From positions 1-64,000 of the forward strand of contig JANTQF010000142.1 in the NCBI GenBank assembly GCA_032988165.1: a stretch of DNA of 64,000 nucleotides, given 5' to 3'. How positions within the stretch are numbered: the stretch's first letter is position 1; every line of letters begins with the position of its first letter. The position numbers and the translations under genes are program-made. Positions 34,553 to 44,340 of the stretch are shown one piece after another. The notes under the pieces are model-generated. The model worked only from the letters and a program-made list of their open reading frames with translations. It did no database searches and was not told the DNA's origin. The DNA is from Emmonsiellopsis sp. PD_33. Taxonomy: Eukaryota; Ascomycota; Eurotiomycetes; Onygenales; Ajellomycetaceae.

Positions 34553-35662
34553 ATGGCCATATCAGAAGCTTTTCGCCGAAGGAAAGAGATGTCTTCCCCC
34601 GACAATTCCTCTCCTAGCGGCACCGTTGATGCCGATGCCCACCGGGATCGATCAGCTGTGATACGGCACCGCATTGCTTATGTTATAATATATCTCGTCG
34701 CATTCATATTCATTATTCTCGTCATCATTGGAAATACGAGCGACAGAGCGGTTATTAAAAACACCTACTTTATAAAAATCGATGTTTCAAATGTCATCCC
34801 TCAATCCGTACCGGACGCCGTTCTCATAAACAGCATTGCCCGAACGATTGGATTGCACGATTTCTATCAGGTTGGACTCTGGAATTTCTGCGAGGGCTAT
34901 ATGGATGGCACCGGAATTACCTACTGTTCAAAGCCGCAGAAGTTATATTACTTCAATCCGGTGGAAATCTTAATGAACGAATTACTTTCCGGCGCAACAA
35001 GTAAGAGTCCTCTTCCCGCCCCGAGTCAATTAGAGAAAGGAACTCAAGCTAATCTCCCAAATCCTAATCCAGTTGCGTTACCCAGTGAAGTTGTCCAGAT
35101 CCTAGCCATTGTCCAGACAGCTTCAAACTGGATGTTCGGGCTCTTCGTCACCTCCGCCATCCTAATATTCCTCTGCATATTTTTCACTCCCTTTTCTGTG
35201 CCGAGCTCCCTCTCTCCCCACAAATCTAAGCACAGAGCTGTCTCCAAACGATACTTTATCCCGCTCACGCTCTTCACGTTCCTTACGTTTTTCGCTACGG
35301 TAGCGGCCTCCCTCGTCGCCACAGCCATGTTCACCATTTTCAAGATAGTATTCTCCAGCAAAGCGCTCGAATTTAATATCGGGGCCGAGCTGGGAGTGCG
35401 CATGTTGGTGTTTATGTGGATTGCGGTTGCGTTTGTCCTGCTTGGGTTCTTTTTACATGTTCGCAGTATTCTTGCGTGGTGCTGTTGCTGTTGTTGCAGA
35501 CCCCGTCGATCCCGCAGTCATAAAGAGGAGGAAATGGGTGCAAGAAGTACTGGGCAAGATGGGGGCAATGGGATGAGAGAAGTTGAGCATGATGGTGCTA
35601 GCAATGGCGAAGGGGAAAAGCACAAACTGTTTAGATTTAGACGGATGAGGATAGACGGATAA
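34553..35662 (+). CDS. SUR7/PalI-family plasma-membrane protein
   Basis: The frame is open from 34553 to 35662 (369 codons with everything retained). A well-formed intron lies at 35001-35072 (GTAAGA donor, GCTAAT, CCTAATCCAG end). Removing it leaves 345 residues and joins LLSGAT to I-ALPSEVVQIL. The protein has an N-terminal transmembrane helix (AYVIIYLVAFIFIILVIIG), an extracytoplasmic loop containing YQVGLWNFCEGY, which is the SUR7-type W-x(2)-C motif, and three more helices (WMFGLFVTSAILIFLCIFF, LFTFLTFFATVAASLVATA, LVFMWIAVAFVLLGFFLHV). A poly-Cys run (CCCCCCC, likely palmitoylated) and a basic, Glu-rich cytosolic tail complete it. SUR7 proteins mark eisosome/MCC membrane domains or sense pH (PalI). 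Confidence 0.88.
   Translation: MAISEAFRRRKEMSSPDNSSPSGTVDADAHRDRSAVIRHRIAYVIIYLVAFIFIILVIIGNTSDRAVIKNTYFIKIDVSNVIPQSVPDAVLINSIARTIGLHDFYQVGLWNFCEGYMDGTGITYCSKPQKLYYFNPVEILMNELLSGATSKSPLPAPSQLEKGTQANLPNPNPVALPSEVVQILAIVQTASNWMFGLFVTSAILIFLCIFFTPFSVPSSLSPHKSKHRAVSKRYFIPLTLFTFLTFFATVAASLVATAMFTIFKIVFSSKALEFNIGAELGVRMLVFMWIAVAFVLLGFFLHVRSILAWCCCCCCRPRRSRSHKEEEMGARSTGQDGGNGMREVEHDGASNGEGEKHKLFRFRRMRIDG
35001..35072 (+). other. Candidate intron whose length is a multiple of three
   Basis: The 72 bases start GTAAGAG and end CTAATCCAG, and contain no stop in the gene's frame. Splicing or retention therefore both give a full-length SUR7-family protein, differing by 24 Pro/Gln/Asn-rich residues in the extracytoplasmic loop. 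Confidence 0.65.
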
Positions 35663-36039
35663 TCCTAGGAAATCAAACTCGTCGCATTTTTGGTTTTGTT
35701 TTACTGTATATTTATAATAGATACCCCTGAGCGAGTGAGCGTAATTGAGTGGTATAAACTGTTCTGGATAAAACCAAGGAGCACGGATTAGGCATTTCTC
35801 CTGAAAGAGGAATATGATTAGGAATATTTTGGATTGGGTATAATTCAAGGAAAACAGGCTTCATAGTTCCAGGCAATGCTCTATAAAACTACCCATAGCT
35901 CCTTAAAAATTAATAGTTAGGCCCTCCTCTATTTCTCCCACCCACATCCGGCGGTTCAAAGCCCAACCTTCCAAGATTACGCACAACAAAGAGTAATATC
36001 AAAATCCCCAAAAAAGCACACCAAATCTCACCTACAAAC
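35663..36039. other. Convergent 3' region
   Basis: This short spacer between tail-to-tail genes holds their 3' UTRs. No further feature is seen. Confidence 0.55.
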
Positions 36040-36852
36040 TCAATAATCCTCACACTGCGTAACCGCCCTCGCAACCGCCGTCTGCCCCGCCATCAACCCC
36101 GCATCAACAGGCAAACACACCCCCGTAATCGCCCCAGCCAACACATCACTACTCAAAAACGCCACCGCATTCGCAACATCCCCCGGCTCAATAGTGCGCT
36201 TAAGCGGATACAACCGCATCACATCCTCAAACACGTCCGGATGCGCTCGCACCCGCTCCTCCCACGCATGCGTCTTCACCGTACCCGGCGCAACGGCATT
36301 CGCGCGCACGCCGAAGCGCGCATACTCCACCGCGATCGAGCGGGTGAGGTGGATCAGGCCGGCCTTTGCGGCGCTGTAGGCTGGGTTGCCGAAGACGGAG
36401 AGGCCGTTGAGCGAGGCGATGTTGACGAGGTTGCCGTGTGTGTGCTTGAGGGTGTCGGCGAAGGCGTGGAAGATGTAGAAGGCTGCGTCGATGTTTAGGG
36501 ATGTCTCGCGCTTCCAGAGGTCTGGGGTCATTTGGTGGAGGGAGTCAGTCCAGGTGGCGCCCGCGTTGTTGATTAGGGTCTGCAGGGTGCCTGGGAGGAG
36601 GGAGACTTTGGATGCTAGTTCGGAAACTTGGGTTGGTGATGTTATGTCGCAGATGAAGTAGGTGAACTTTTTGGCGGGTTGGTCGGCTGGGTTGTCTTGG
36701 CTATTGGTCTTGTTCAGCGTGGCGGTGACGTCCTGCGCTTTTGCTTCGTCGATATCGACTAGGACCACGAGGTCGTGAGATTCGGCAAGCCTAGTGGCAA
36801 TGGCTCGGCCGATGTCACCGGCTCCGCCTGTGATGAGCGCTATTGATGGCAT
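36040..36852 (-). CDS. Short-chain dehydrogenase/reductase
   Basis: Single exon, 270 residues. Classical SDR: the cofactor motif TGGAGDIGRAIA, an Asp after the second strand (VLVDIDEA) that favours NAD(H) over NADP(H), DITSP, INNAGATW, NIASLNGLSVFG with the catalytic Ser, YSAAKAGLIHL with Tyr/Lys, and VAPGTVKTHAWEERV. The end DVLAGAITGVCLPVDAGLMAG is the usual C-terminal strand. Overall it is similar to sugar- or polyol-type SDRs, but the substrate is unknown. The strong GC bias and codon use differ from the AT-rich flanks. Confidence 0.9.
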   Translation of the reverse strand: MPSIALITGGAGDIGRAIATRLAESHDLVVLVDIDEAKAQDVTATLNKTNSQDNPADQPAKKFTYFICDITSPTQVSELASKVSLLPGTLQTLINNAGATWTDSLHQMTPDLWKRETSLNIDAAFYIFHAFADTLKHTHGNLVNIASLNGLSVFGNPAYSAAKAGLIHLTRSIAVEYARFGVRANAVAPGTVKTHAWEERVRAHPDVFEDVMRLYPLKRTIEPGDVANAVAFLSSDVLAGAITGVCLPVDAGLMAGQTAVARAVTQCEDY

Positions 36853-37412
36853 TGTCTAATATTCTTTTCGTTCCTGGGTTTCTGATTTTGAGGTGGGCTG
36901 GAGACGGTCGAATGGATAGTGAGGCCTGCGTGTGAACCAAGAAAAGTGCCGATCTCGAATTTCTCCGATGGAGATAGTGCTCTAGGGCGTACCATATCTC
37001 TTTGTTAGAATCTGGGGCATTTCGGGGCATCAAATGCCACATCGGGATGAGGCCGAACTAGCTTACTAATAAGCAAGCGGGGAAAGGAGGGACGAATTTG
37101 GGGCCTACTTGACTTGACTGTGAATGAAACAAATGGAATGGAAATGTGTACAAGCTTTATTGTATTCCAGTGTGATTGGTGGTTGGTAAATGAACATTCC
37201 AGCCTTCTAGTGCATGATATTAAAACCAAACACATATATATAGAACAAAAGGAGGGCAGACATACATGTCTGTTTTATAAAAGGAAGATAAAAAGTATGG
37301 GTATCATATACATAAGGATAAAACAAAAAAAAGGATAGAAAAAATAAACACCAGTGAATCGACTCCGAAACCGTACAAGTGCGCAAGATATGGTGTATCA
37401 ATTTTGTTCAAC
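36853..37412. other. Intergenic region
   Basis: This is the SDR promoter followed by the 3' flank of the 740-residue gene. It is very A-rich near 37230-37345. No coding exon is recognised. Confidence 0.55.
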
Positions 37413-39635
37413 TCATCCACATCCCTCCAATTCTGCAGCCAGCATTTGTGCTAACCCATCATTGTCACCATGAGTATGTTGCGTTAGCCTCTCGGCCGCC
37501 GGGACCCGATTCGCGTCACCATCCGGGGGCGTAGGGTTGTTGAGATTACGTACCCCTCCACTATGGCTTGGTTCGGCCGAATGCCTGCGGGACAGATTTG
37601 CCGGCTCCGGCCGCAAATCGTCACGTACAAATTGTATCGCCGGCCCTTGTATGGGCTGCAAGCGTTTCTGCATATGGTTCTTGTTGCCCAGCCACTGGTA
37701 TTCTTTCCGACGCATGGCAGCCCGAAGATTTCCAGTATATTGTCTCTGAGATGGTTCAACAGTTGATGGAGTAGGCGCTTGGGTTTTCGAGGTCTCTTTT
37801 GCCGGAGAGTCGTCGGTTAGATCAATCGTGATAGGGAGAGGTTGTGATACCGGGCGAGCGGGCCCTGGTGGAGAAGTTCCCATTTCAGTAGCAGAAGTAT
37901 AGGAAACAGATTCTGGTTGCGGTGAAGTCGCAGGGGTTGGATGAGGATGTGGGAATTGGGCACGGGGCCCTTGATGCGGCGGTATTTGGCTGCTTTGGAT
38001 CATGTGTAAATGGGATACAAGTCCATTGTACGCAACGGCAAGGTGACGATATCGATCTCGCCATTCTCCCGCCTCCTGCTCCGCAAGTTTGGTCTTTTTT
38101 TCCTGCGCATTCAAAGCGCGTTTTAACCGCCATGGTTCCTCCTTCAGCATCTGCTCCTTGGTCTTCCCGGTTCTAGGATCCGGCGTCATCCAATCGGCAC
38201 ATGCATTCCTATACTTGGTTCGTTCGACACTAACAATTCGGATTTTTTCTCGACATTGTTCAAGGCGCTCTGCCATATCATCAGGGGCAACCTCCATGAA
38301 CCTAACGTGGGTCGTAGGCGCCGAAGGAAAATACCCCAATGGCCCACAGCGCTGCGGATATGGGGAAACATATTGGGGTGGTTTAGGAATATGGCGGAAA
38401 ACCTCTCGGTACTGTGTAGCGAGTAAATCCTCCTCTTCAATATTGAAAGTCTTCCTGATCTCGTTCTCGGTGAACTGCGCTGAAGACGGTTTGTCCAGAG
38501 CTATGTCTTTCATTAACCGAAATTGAGCAACGTTTATCCCCTCCGAAATATCCTTCGCTGAAGCCAGAGATGTGGGCGAAGGCTCGTCGCCAAATATAGA
38601 ATCATAATGATGACCTACTTCAGACGGTGTCCTGTTTTGATCATTATAACCAACTTTGGGGTTATCCGGATTGCAAATATGGTCTGATGCAGCGGGTAGG
38701 GATGACAACGATGACGTATAAGACGAAATTGACGTCCTCCCGGTGCTTTCGGAAACTGTGCTTGGGTGTTGAAGTTTTTCGGAGCTGGGATTGGACTCGG
38801 AGGCGTTGGGGACTCCCTCAATGCTGGCTCTTCGGTTGGAATGCGATTTATTTGCAGAGATAAGGCCAGGAGCGAGTTCGGAAGGGTGGCGATTAGCACC
38901 GCCATCAACATCCCAAGTGGGGTCTAGTGCATTAAAGTCAAAGCCATCAGGGAGCTGGAAGGACGACAAAAACTCGGGTATATCGAGCAATTCTGGCAGT
39001 TCAGCGTCCGGGGGAAAGCAAGGGATATCGATAAACTGGTCGTTGAAAAGTTCATCGCTGTAAGGTGGAAGGTCCGAGCTATCCCCTATGTCATAACTTG
39101 GGTAGGCAATTGAATCGAGACACCGTTTCTTTGCAGGGTGTTGCTGAGTCTCAGCGGGGGAAAAGTCATCCTTCGGCCTTTTGTAGGGAGTTGTTTTACG
39201 CTGGCTTTGGGCTCCGGTCGCGGGCGGGGTAGGGCTTTGGTTGGGTAGATGTCCGGCATATTCGTGGGCGAGAACGTTACCATTTTCAGCGGTACCTTCC
39301 GCGTCGTTCTCTAAACAGGGATTATCGAGTTCCTGGGTTTCCCATGGCATAAGTGTTTCTCCATCCGAAAACAGACTGTCTGGGCTTTGCTGGCGGAGTC
39401 GAGTATCAGGTGTGCGTGATGGTGAAACAGGCGACTGCGGGCAGGCCCGAGGATCCAACGTATCCTCAATATCACCCGCACTGTCCTGTTGTAGCTGTGA
39501 CTGGGGGAGATGTGTAAGCCCCAGAGCTTGATCCATAATAGGCTGACAAGAAGAATGTTCTTGGGTATTTTGAGACGAGCTTGGTAGAGAAGCATAAATA
39601 CCTTCTGATGCCCTAGAAGAACTATCCATCGTCAT
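37413..39635 (-). CDS. 740-residue disordered/coiled-coil protein with SUMO-interacting-type motif
   Basis: This is one long exon, 740 residues. An alternative Met three residues in (MDSSSRASEG) is equally possible. The N-terminal 200 residues are Ser/Gln/Pro-rich. An acidic-hydrophobic stretch at about 195-250 (PPYSDELFNDQFIDIPCFPP, ELPELLDIPEFLSSFQLPDG) looks like a transactivation or docking region. A conserved-looking helical segment at about 450-550 (DMAERLEQCREKIRIVSVER, NACADWMTPDPRTGKTKEQM, AEQEAGEWRDRYRHLAVAYN) suggests a coiled coil. PITIDLTDDSPAKE at about residue 600 is a textbook SUMO-interacting motif: hydrophobic core followed by acidic residues. I do not know the family. A nuclear role is an inference from these motifs. 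Confidence 0.8.
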   Translation of the reverse strand: MTMDSSSRASEGIYASLPSSSQNTQEHSSCQPIMDQALGLTHLPQSQLQQDSAGDIEDTLDPRACPQSPVSPSRTPDTRLRQQSPDSLFSDGETLMPWETQELDNPCLENDAEGTAENGNVLAHEYAGHLPNQSPTPPATGAQSQRKTTPYKRPKDDFSPAETQQHPAKKRCLDSIAYPSYDIGDSSDLPPYSDELFNDQFIDIPCFPPDAELPELLDIPEFLSSFQLPDGFDFNALDPTWDVDGGANRHPSELAPGLISANKSHSNRRASIEGVPNASESNPSSEKLQHPSTVSESTGRTSISSYTSSLSSLPAASDHICNPDNPKVGYNDQNRTPSEVGHHYDSIFGDEPSPTSLASAKDISEGINVAQFRLMKDIALDKPSSAQFTENEIRKTFNIEEEDLLATQYREVFRHIPKPPQYVSPYPQRCGPLGYFPSAPTTHVRFMEVAPDDMAERLEQCREKIRIVSVERTKYRNACADWMTPDPRTGKTKEQMLKEEPWRLKRALNAQEKKTKLAEQEAGEWRDRYRHLAVAYNGLVSHLHMIQSSQIPPHQGPRAQFPHPHPTPATSPQPESVSYTSATEMGTSPPGPARPVSQPLPITIDLTDDSPAKETSKTQAPTPSTVEPSQRQYTGNLRAAMRRKEYQWLGNKNHMQKRLQPIQGPAIQFVRDDLRPEPANLSRRHSAEPSHSGGVRNLNNPTPPDGDANRVPAAERLTQHTHGDNDGLAQMLAAELEGCG

Positions 39636-40213
39636 GACTGATGGAAGTCAACGTCCAACGGACAGGATCTGCTTGAGGGGAAATCCCCGAAGGCCTTCCC
39701 CGCCTGGTAACTATCAAGGTAACTGTGTATACCCGAAGTTGAGACTGCAGTGGAAGCAGCAATGCAAGGAATGAGGGTGCGCTGACGTCCAGGACAAGGC
39801 CAGACGGGTCAAGCGATCTCTATTCCCAGAATGACGGCCTAGTGCCGTCTGCCACAACAGCAATGTGGGAGACTGACATAGTCCATCATTTGCCAAATTC
39901 CAGACGCAGTACGGAGTAGAACTGGAGACGTGAAGTCGAGATGGGGAGTTGGACGACGCGAAAAAAGATCGAAGCGGGACGCAGATCAGAGTGCGAGCCT
40001 AATCCGCTTTAGGAAAGGCGAGGAAGTTGCCTATCATTATGTCAGCGCATCACGTGGCGATATCATACTTCCGCTTTCAGCCTCCTTGAGCCTCCTCCCG
40101 AGATGACCGACTGCATCTTGATTCCATGTTGATGCCTCCTGGACCCCCTTACCGCTATCTTATGTTAGTATCTTCATTCAGATATTCTTGAAAATACACG
40201 CATTGATTTCGAT
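39636..40213. other. Divergent promoter, 740-residue gene and lst8
   Basis: About 580 bases between head-to-head genes. It contains TACGGAGTA at about 39906. No coding exon is recognised. Confidence 0.6.
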
Positions 40214-41693
40214 ATGAGTGTCATTCTCTGTACCGGTAAGCGCACATTCCGGCCTGAACCAAGGGATGAAGGATAGGGCAGCTAATCGCCGACTTTTGAC
40301 TGTTATAGCCGGGTATGACCATACAATTCGGTAAGCGCCCTACCGTGCCAGCAGTATGCAGACTATGCGAACTTAACTAATGTCATGGCGCAGGTTTTGG
40401 GAGGCGCTTTCCGGTATTTGCTCGCGAACAATCCAGCACTCAGACTCCCAGGTAAACCGCCTGTGTATCACCCCGGACAAACGATATGTCGCAGCCGCAG
40501 GACGCGACAATGTGAAGCTTTACGACATCAAGTCTACCAATCCCAACCCGGTTATAACATTTGACGGTCATACGAATAATGTCACGGGCGTCGCATTTCA
40601 CTGCGAAGGCAAATGGATGGTTACAAGTTCAGAGGATGGTACTGTCAAAGTATGGGATACGCGCATTGCGACTATTCAGCGCAACTACGTACACCAGGCG
40701 CCTGTCAATGATGTTGTGATCCACCCTAATCAGGGGGAGCTGATTACTTGCGATCGCGCTGGATTTGTTAGGGTGTGGGACCTTGGTGAAAGCAAATGCA
40801 CACACCAGCTTCAACCGGAGGAGGATGTCTCCATGGCGAGCGTGAGCGTCGCAAGCGACGGCTCTTTATTGTGCGCAGGCAACAACAAGGCACGTTGCTA
40901 CCCAAATCAATAATATGGGTTCCTGTACTAATGTTTGTGGGATATAGGGAAATGTATACCTCTGGCGCATGATCCAGGATCGCGACGTAACTAAAATTGT
41001 ACCATTTATCACCTTCCAAGCGCATAAGGACTACCTCACTCGGGTTCTTCTCTCCCCAGATGTCAAACATCTAGCAACATGCTCAGCCGATCATACTGCC
41101 AAGGTCTGGTCGCTTGATCCCGAGTATGGTCCAGCGAGGGATGCGACAGAAGGAAACCCAAGAGCCGAGGCCACAGAGAACGAAAAAACAAAAACCACAA
41201 GCCCGCCAGTAGCAGGCGGTGATCATCATGCAGGTGCCATACATCCCGTCAACGGTAACTCGCAGAGCATATTCCGTAATGGTACGCCCGGGATTTCCCT
41301 TCCTTTACCCCAATAAAACTTCCCTCGTGAAGTCTCCATGCTCCTGGAAAAGCCGTTGACTCTATTGTCTCAGATATATTCCTAGGTGCATCACAAGGAG
41401 CTGACAAACCACTTACGGAAACCAACGAAGCCACTAACGTATTTCCTACGCCGCCGGACGCGCCAATAGACCCTAATACCAATGCTCCATACCTTGAGGC
41501 TACCTTGGCAAACCACCAACGCTGGGTCTGGGATTGCGCATTTTCTGCTGACTCCGCCTATCTCGTCACGGTTTGCAGTGACCACTACGCGCGTCTGTGG
41601 GAGCTTTCATCGGGCCAGATCATTCGCCAGTATAGTGGGCATCACCGAGGTGCGGTTTGTGTTGCGCTGAATGACTATTCGGAACCTCGGTGA
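40214..41693 (+). CDS. lst8: Lst8, WD40 subunit of TOR complexes
   Basis: Exons: 40214-40235, 40309-40330, 40394-40889, 40948-41281 and 41386-41693, in frame, 393 residues. The first two exons are only 22 bases each (MSVILCTAGYDHTIR). Lst8 binds and stabilises the TOR kinase domain in TORC1 and TORC2. Seven WD repeats are visible, for example FWEALSGICSRTIQHSDSQV, TFDGHTNNVTGVAFHCEGKW, TSSEDGTVKVWDTR, LLSPDVKHLATCSADHTAKV and CSDHYARLWELSSGQIIRQY. The protein ends HRGAVCVALNDYSEPR. It is about 80-90 residues longer than yeast Lst8 (303), because a Glu/Thr/Pro/Asn-rich insert (about residues 240-328) lies between the last two repeats. The third intron uses a GC donor. Confidence 0.95.
40890..40947 (+). 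other. GC-AG intron in lst8
   Basis: The exon ends AAG and the intron begins GCACGT and ends GATATAG. Joining at these points gives GNNKGNVYLWR in frame, as expected for the WD repeat. The nearest GT, three bases further, would shift the frame. Confidence 0.8.
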
Positions 41694-42330
41694 GGTATCC
41701 GTACTATGGAGTTTAGAGGGACCAATGTTTCCTCCTGCGCCATGTTAACATTCTCACATCAAATCTTGCCTGGTATCTGTTTCTAACTCGTTCCTTTTGT
41801 TGTCCAATGTCATCGCCTGCGTATAATTTTCTTATGTTAGCGAGGTGTTAAGGACTGGTTGTTCGTTTCTTTTTGCTTGTTTCCGAGATTGGAACTTGAA
41901 TTTGTCAAGTTATGGAGGGAGAGAACCAAATGGGGAGGAATATGTGTGGATATGTATACTAGAATATATATTGACATTGTTCGCTAGGTAGTTTAAATCT
42001 TAGCAGAGTATGCACATAATAACCATATCTTCTCCAGTGCATGGTAAATAATAGGGTATCTATGTAGATATTTGAATATTGCTATCTCAGTTAAACATGA
42101 ATAGGTGGGCGGTTAATCGATGCATTGCCAAAGATCATACAAAAACCTGGACAGATGGAACAGTCTGCATAATCTCAACAACCAAAATATCTCTCCATTC
42201 CCAACCAAGCACTCAACCATATATAGAACAAAACATATACCAAGAGAAAAAAGATCTAAAACACAAAAAAACAAACAAAAAAAAACTAGAAAAGCCCCCT
42301 AATCCTATCCCATCCCAACCCCAACCCACC
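41694..42330. other. Convergent 3' region
   Basis: This A/T-rich spacer holds the 3' UTRs of lst8 and the dynein light chain gene. A-rich tracts occur at 42240-42290. No gene is seen. Confidence 0.55.
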
Positions 42331-43068
42331 TCAGTTCGTCCCAAACCACACAACATTCAACACCAGATCCAACCCCTTCTCGTCGGCACCGGGATACTTG
42401 AACGTCCACATGCCATCGCGATTAACATCCCAGTACGCGCCGGATGCAGAATGCATCCCCCGTCGCCCGGCCTTCTCCGGCGATTCCGATGCCTCTGGGG
42501 ACGTCACGCCTTGTTGTATGATTGTGCAGTTGACGTTGAAGCGGTATGGAGGGGAGGCGGGGATGGTGGAGGTGGAGGATTGGTCCGGGGTCGTGGCTTG
42601 GATGAGGGATTGGAGGACTTTGTTCTGTGGGTTGGTTTTGCGGGGTTAGTTGGTGGGATTGGTAAAAAAGGGGGGGAGGGTTGGTTCAGGATAGGGCTCC
42701 AGGTGCTGCGCGGGAATGGGATTGGATCAAGGGAGGCAGGCGTACAATTATTTGCGAGCCCCATTGGCCGACTTTCTCGTGATCGTAGCCCTGGACGTTC
42801 TCTAGGACGCTGTCGCATGCCTGTTGTTGTATTTCGTGGTATGTTAGTAAGCGCTCGACGCTCAGGGCGCGAGACCGCGGGGGAAGCGCAAGGCACATAC
42901 CTCCGTTGCGAGCTTGGTCAAGTCCGCAACCGGGACGGGCTATGTATTGGGTGGCACATGTTAGTAAACTGGCTGAAGATTGGCCATGCGTCGAGCTCAA
43001 GAGAGGAACGGGAGCGGAGAAAGCGTGGGTTGACGTACGAGGTTGCCGGTAGCTACTTCGCCGCCCAT
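42331..43068 (-). CDS. Tctex-1-family dynein light chain
   Basis: Exons: 43068-43039, 42939-42901, 42820-42746 and 42624-42331. Every junction is phase 0, giving 145 residues. I found it by joining short exons, because no single frame shows it well. The first three exons encode MGGEVATGNL, PVPVADLTKLATE and a 25-residue piece with YDHEKVGQWGSQII. The last begins NKVLQSLIQA and contains PPYRFNVNCTIIQQG, GRRGMHSASGAYWD and DGMWTFKYPG, ending in a beta-strand LVLNVVWFGTN. These are signatures of Tctex-1 light chains, which dimerise and bind the dynein intermediate chain for minus-end transport. A roughly 25-residue Ser/Pro/Glu-rich loop (TSPEASESPEKAG) is longer than in animal members. Confidence 0.9.
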
Positions 43069-43884
43069 GGTAGTAGGATATAGAGTAAAAAGAGGGTAAA
43101 CTGGTCCCTTGGTATGTACGACAGGGTTTCTTTTTGCTAATAATAAACTTAGCAAGAATTGCAGAGTAACAATGCAGAAGTTTGCGTAGACGATGTTGTA
43201 AACAACGATGTTCCAGAGCCGCGTCCGGCGCTTAAATGGCGACTAATGATTGGCGGGAACTAGCGCGGCCGACACAGGTGTTCAAGACAAGTCTCCATTC
43301 GCAATTGCAGCCAGGTGATGTAGTGAAACTTTGGGGACGCTCTACGTCCAAGTTGCGTGATCTTCTCTTCGCATAAGACATTCTGTGAAATGAAACATTG
43401 ATATCACAGCATCTCACAGCATCTTTCCGTCAGGCTCGATTGCTCCGATCGGCGATTATCAGAGACGCCACCATGCTGAGTCATCCACCAGCCACAGCCG
43501 CCCGCCAACCAGACGGCAGCGCCGAGCCACGTGACGTCTCTCTGCGGGGAGCTTCCTTGTTCCGTCCCAGCGATTCGCCCGCCGAACAGCTCCAACCTCC
43601 CTCAGCACTTGCGGTGAGACCAGTCACCAGCACGCGAAGCAGTCTGAGCCCATACGTTCTTTTGCCGCTCTTGTATATCTGTTGTGTATATCTTATTCTT
43701 CCTGCTCAATTGTACTTGTACCTGTTCCCATTGCGCTTGTTCGGCTGTCTCCTCAGAGCTAAGACAATAGATCAGACCCGATTGTCTTGGACACGGCGGT
43801 GTTCAACACCCCCCTCCCCTCAACATACTTATATCTTATATATCTCCTTCTTCCTTTTGGATTTCCCGACCGACCGATCCAAAC
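43069..43884. other. Divergent promoter, dynein light chain gene and vtc1
   Basis: About 800 bases between head-to-head genes. It is pyrimidine-rich on the vtc1 side. No further gene is recognised. Confidence 0.55.
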
Positions 43885-44340
43885 ATGTCCAGCCAACCCC
43901 TCCTCCAATCCGGCCCAGGTACGCTTATCTCCCCGCCATCATCATCATCATCATCATCGAACTAACCCCCATCCCTTCTCTTTCAAAAAGGCAAACGAGT
44001 CGCCCTCCCCACCCGCGTCGAGCCCAAAGTCTTCTTCGCAAACGAGCGCACCTTCCTCTCCTGGCTCAACTTCACCGTCATCCTAGGCGGTCTCGCCATC
44101 GGCCTTCTCAACTTCGGTGACCGCGTGGGCCAGATCAGCGCGGGCCTCTTTACCATCGTCGCCATGGCGGCAATGATATATGCGCTAGTGACGTTTCATT
44201 GGCGGGCGAAAAGTATTCGGCAGCGCGGCCAGGGCGGCTTCGATGACCGCTTTGGACCCAGTGTGTTGGCGCTCGCGCTGCTGGCGGCTGTTATTGTGAA
44301 CTTTGTGCTGAGGATGCAGGAGGGGGCGAAGAAGAGTTAG
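43885..44340 (+). CDS. vtc1: Vacuolar transporter chaperone subunit Vtc1
   Basis: Exons: 43885-43918 and 43991-44340, 127 residues, matching yeast Vtc1 (129). Vtc1 is the small membrane subunit of the VTC polyphosphate polymerase, which makes and moves polyphosphate into vacuoles. The DUF202-type fold is clear: KRVALPTRVEPKVFFANERT, FLSWLNFTVILGGLAIGLLN, then two more helices (ISAGLFTIVAMAAMIYALVT, VLALALLAAVIVNFVLRMQ). The intron contains a run of about six ATC units (43937-43958). Confidence 0.95.
43937..43958 (+). repeat. ATC trinucleotide repeat in vtc1 intron
   Basis: About six perfect CAT/ATC units are followed by a CTAAC branch-point candidate. Confidence 0.75.

Noticed and set aside
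42079..43083. 334-codon plus-strand frame opposite the dynein light chain gene
   Set aside because: The minus strand gives a spliced Tctex-1 protein with all signature motifs. The plus frame has none.
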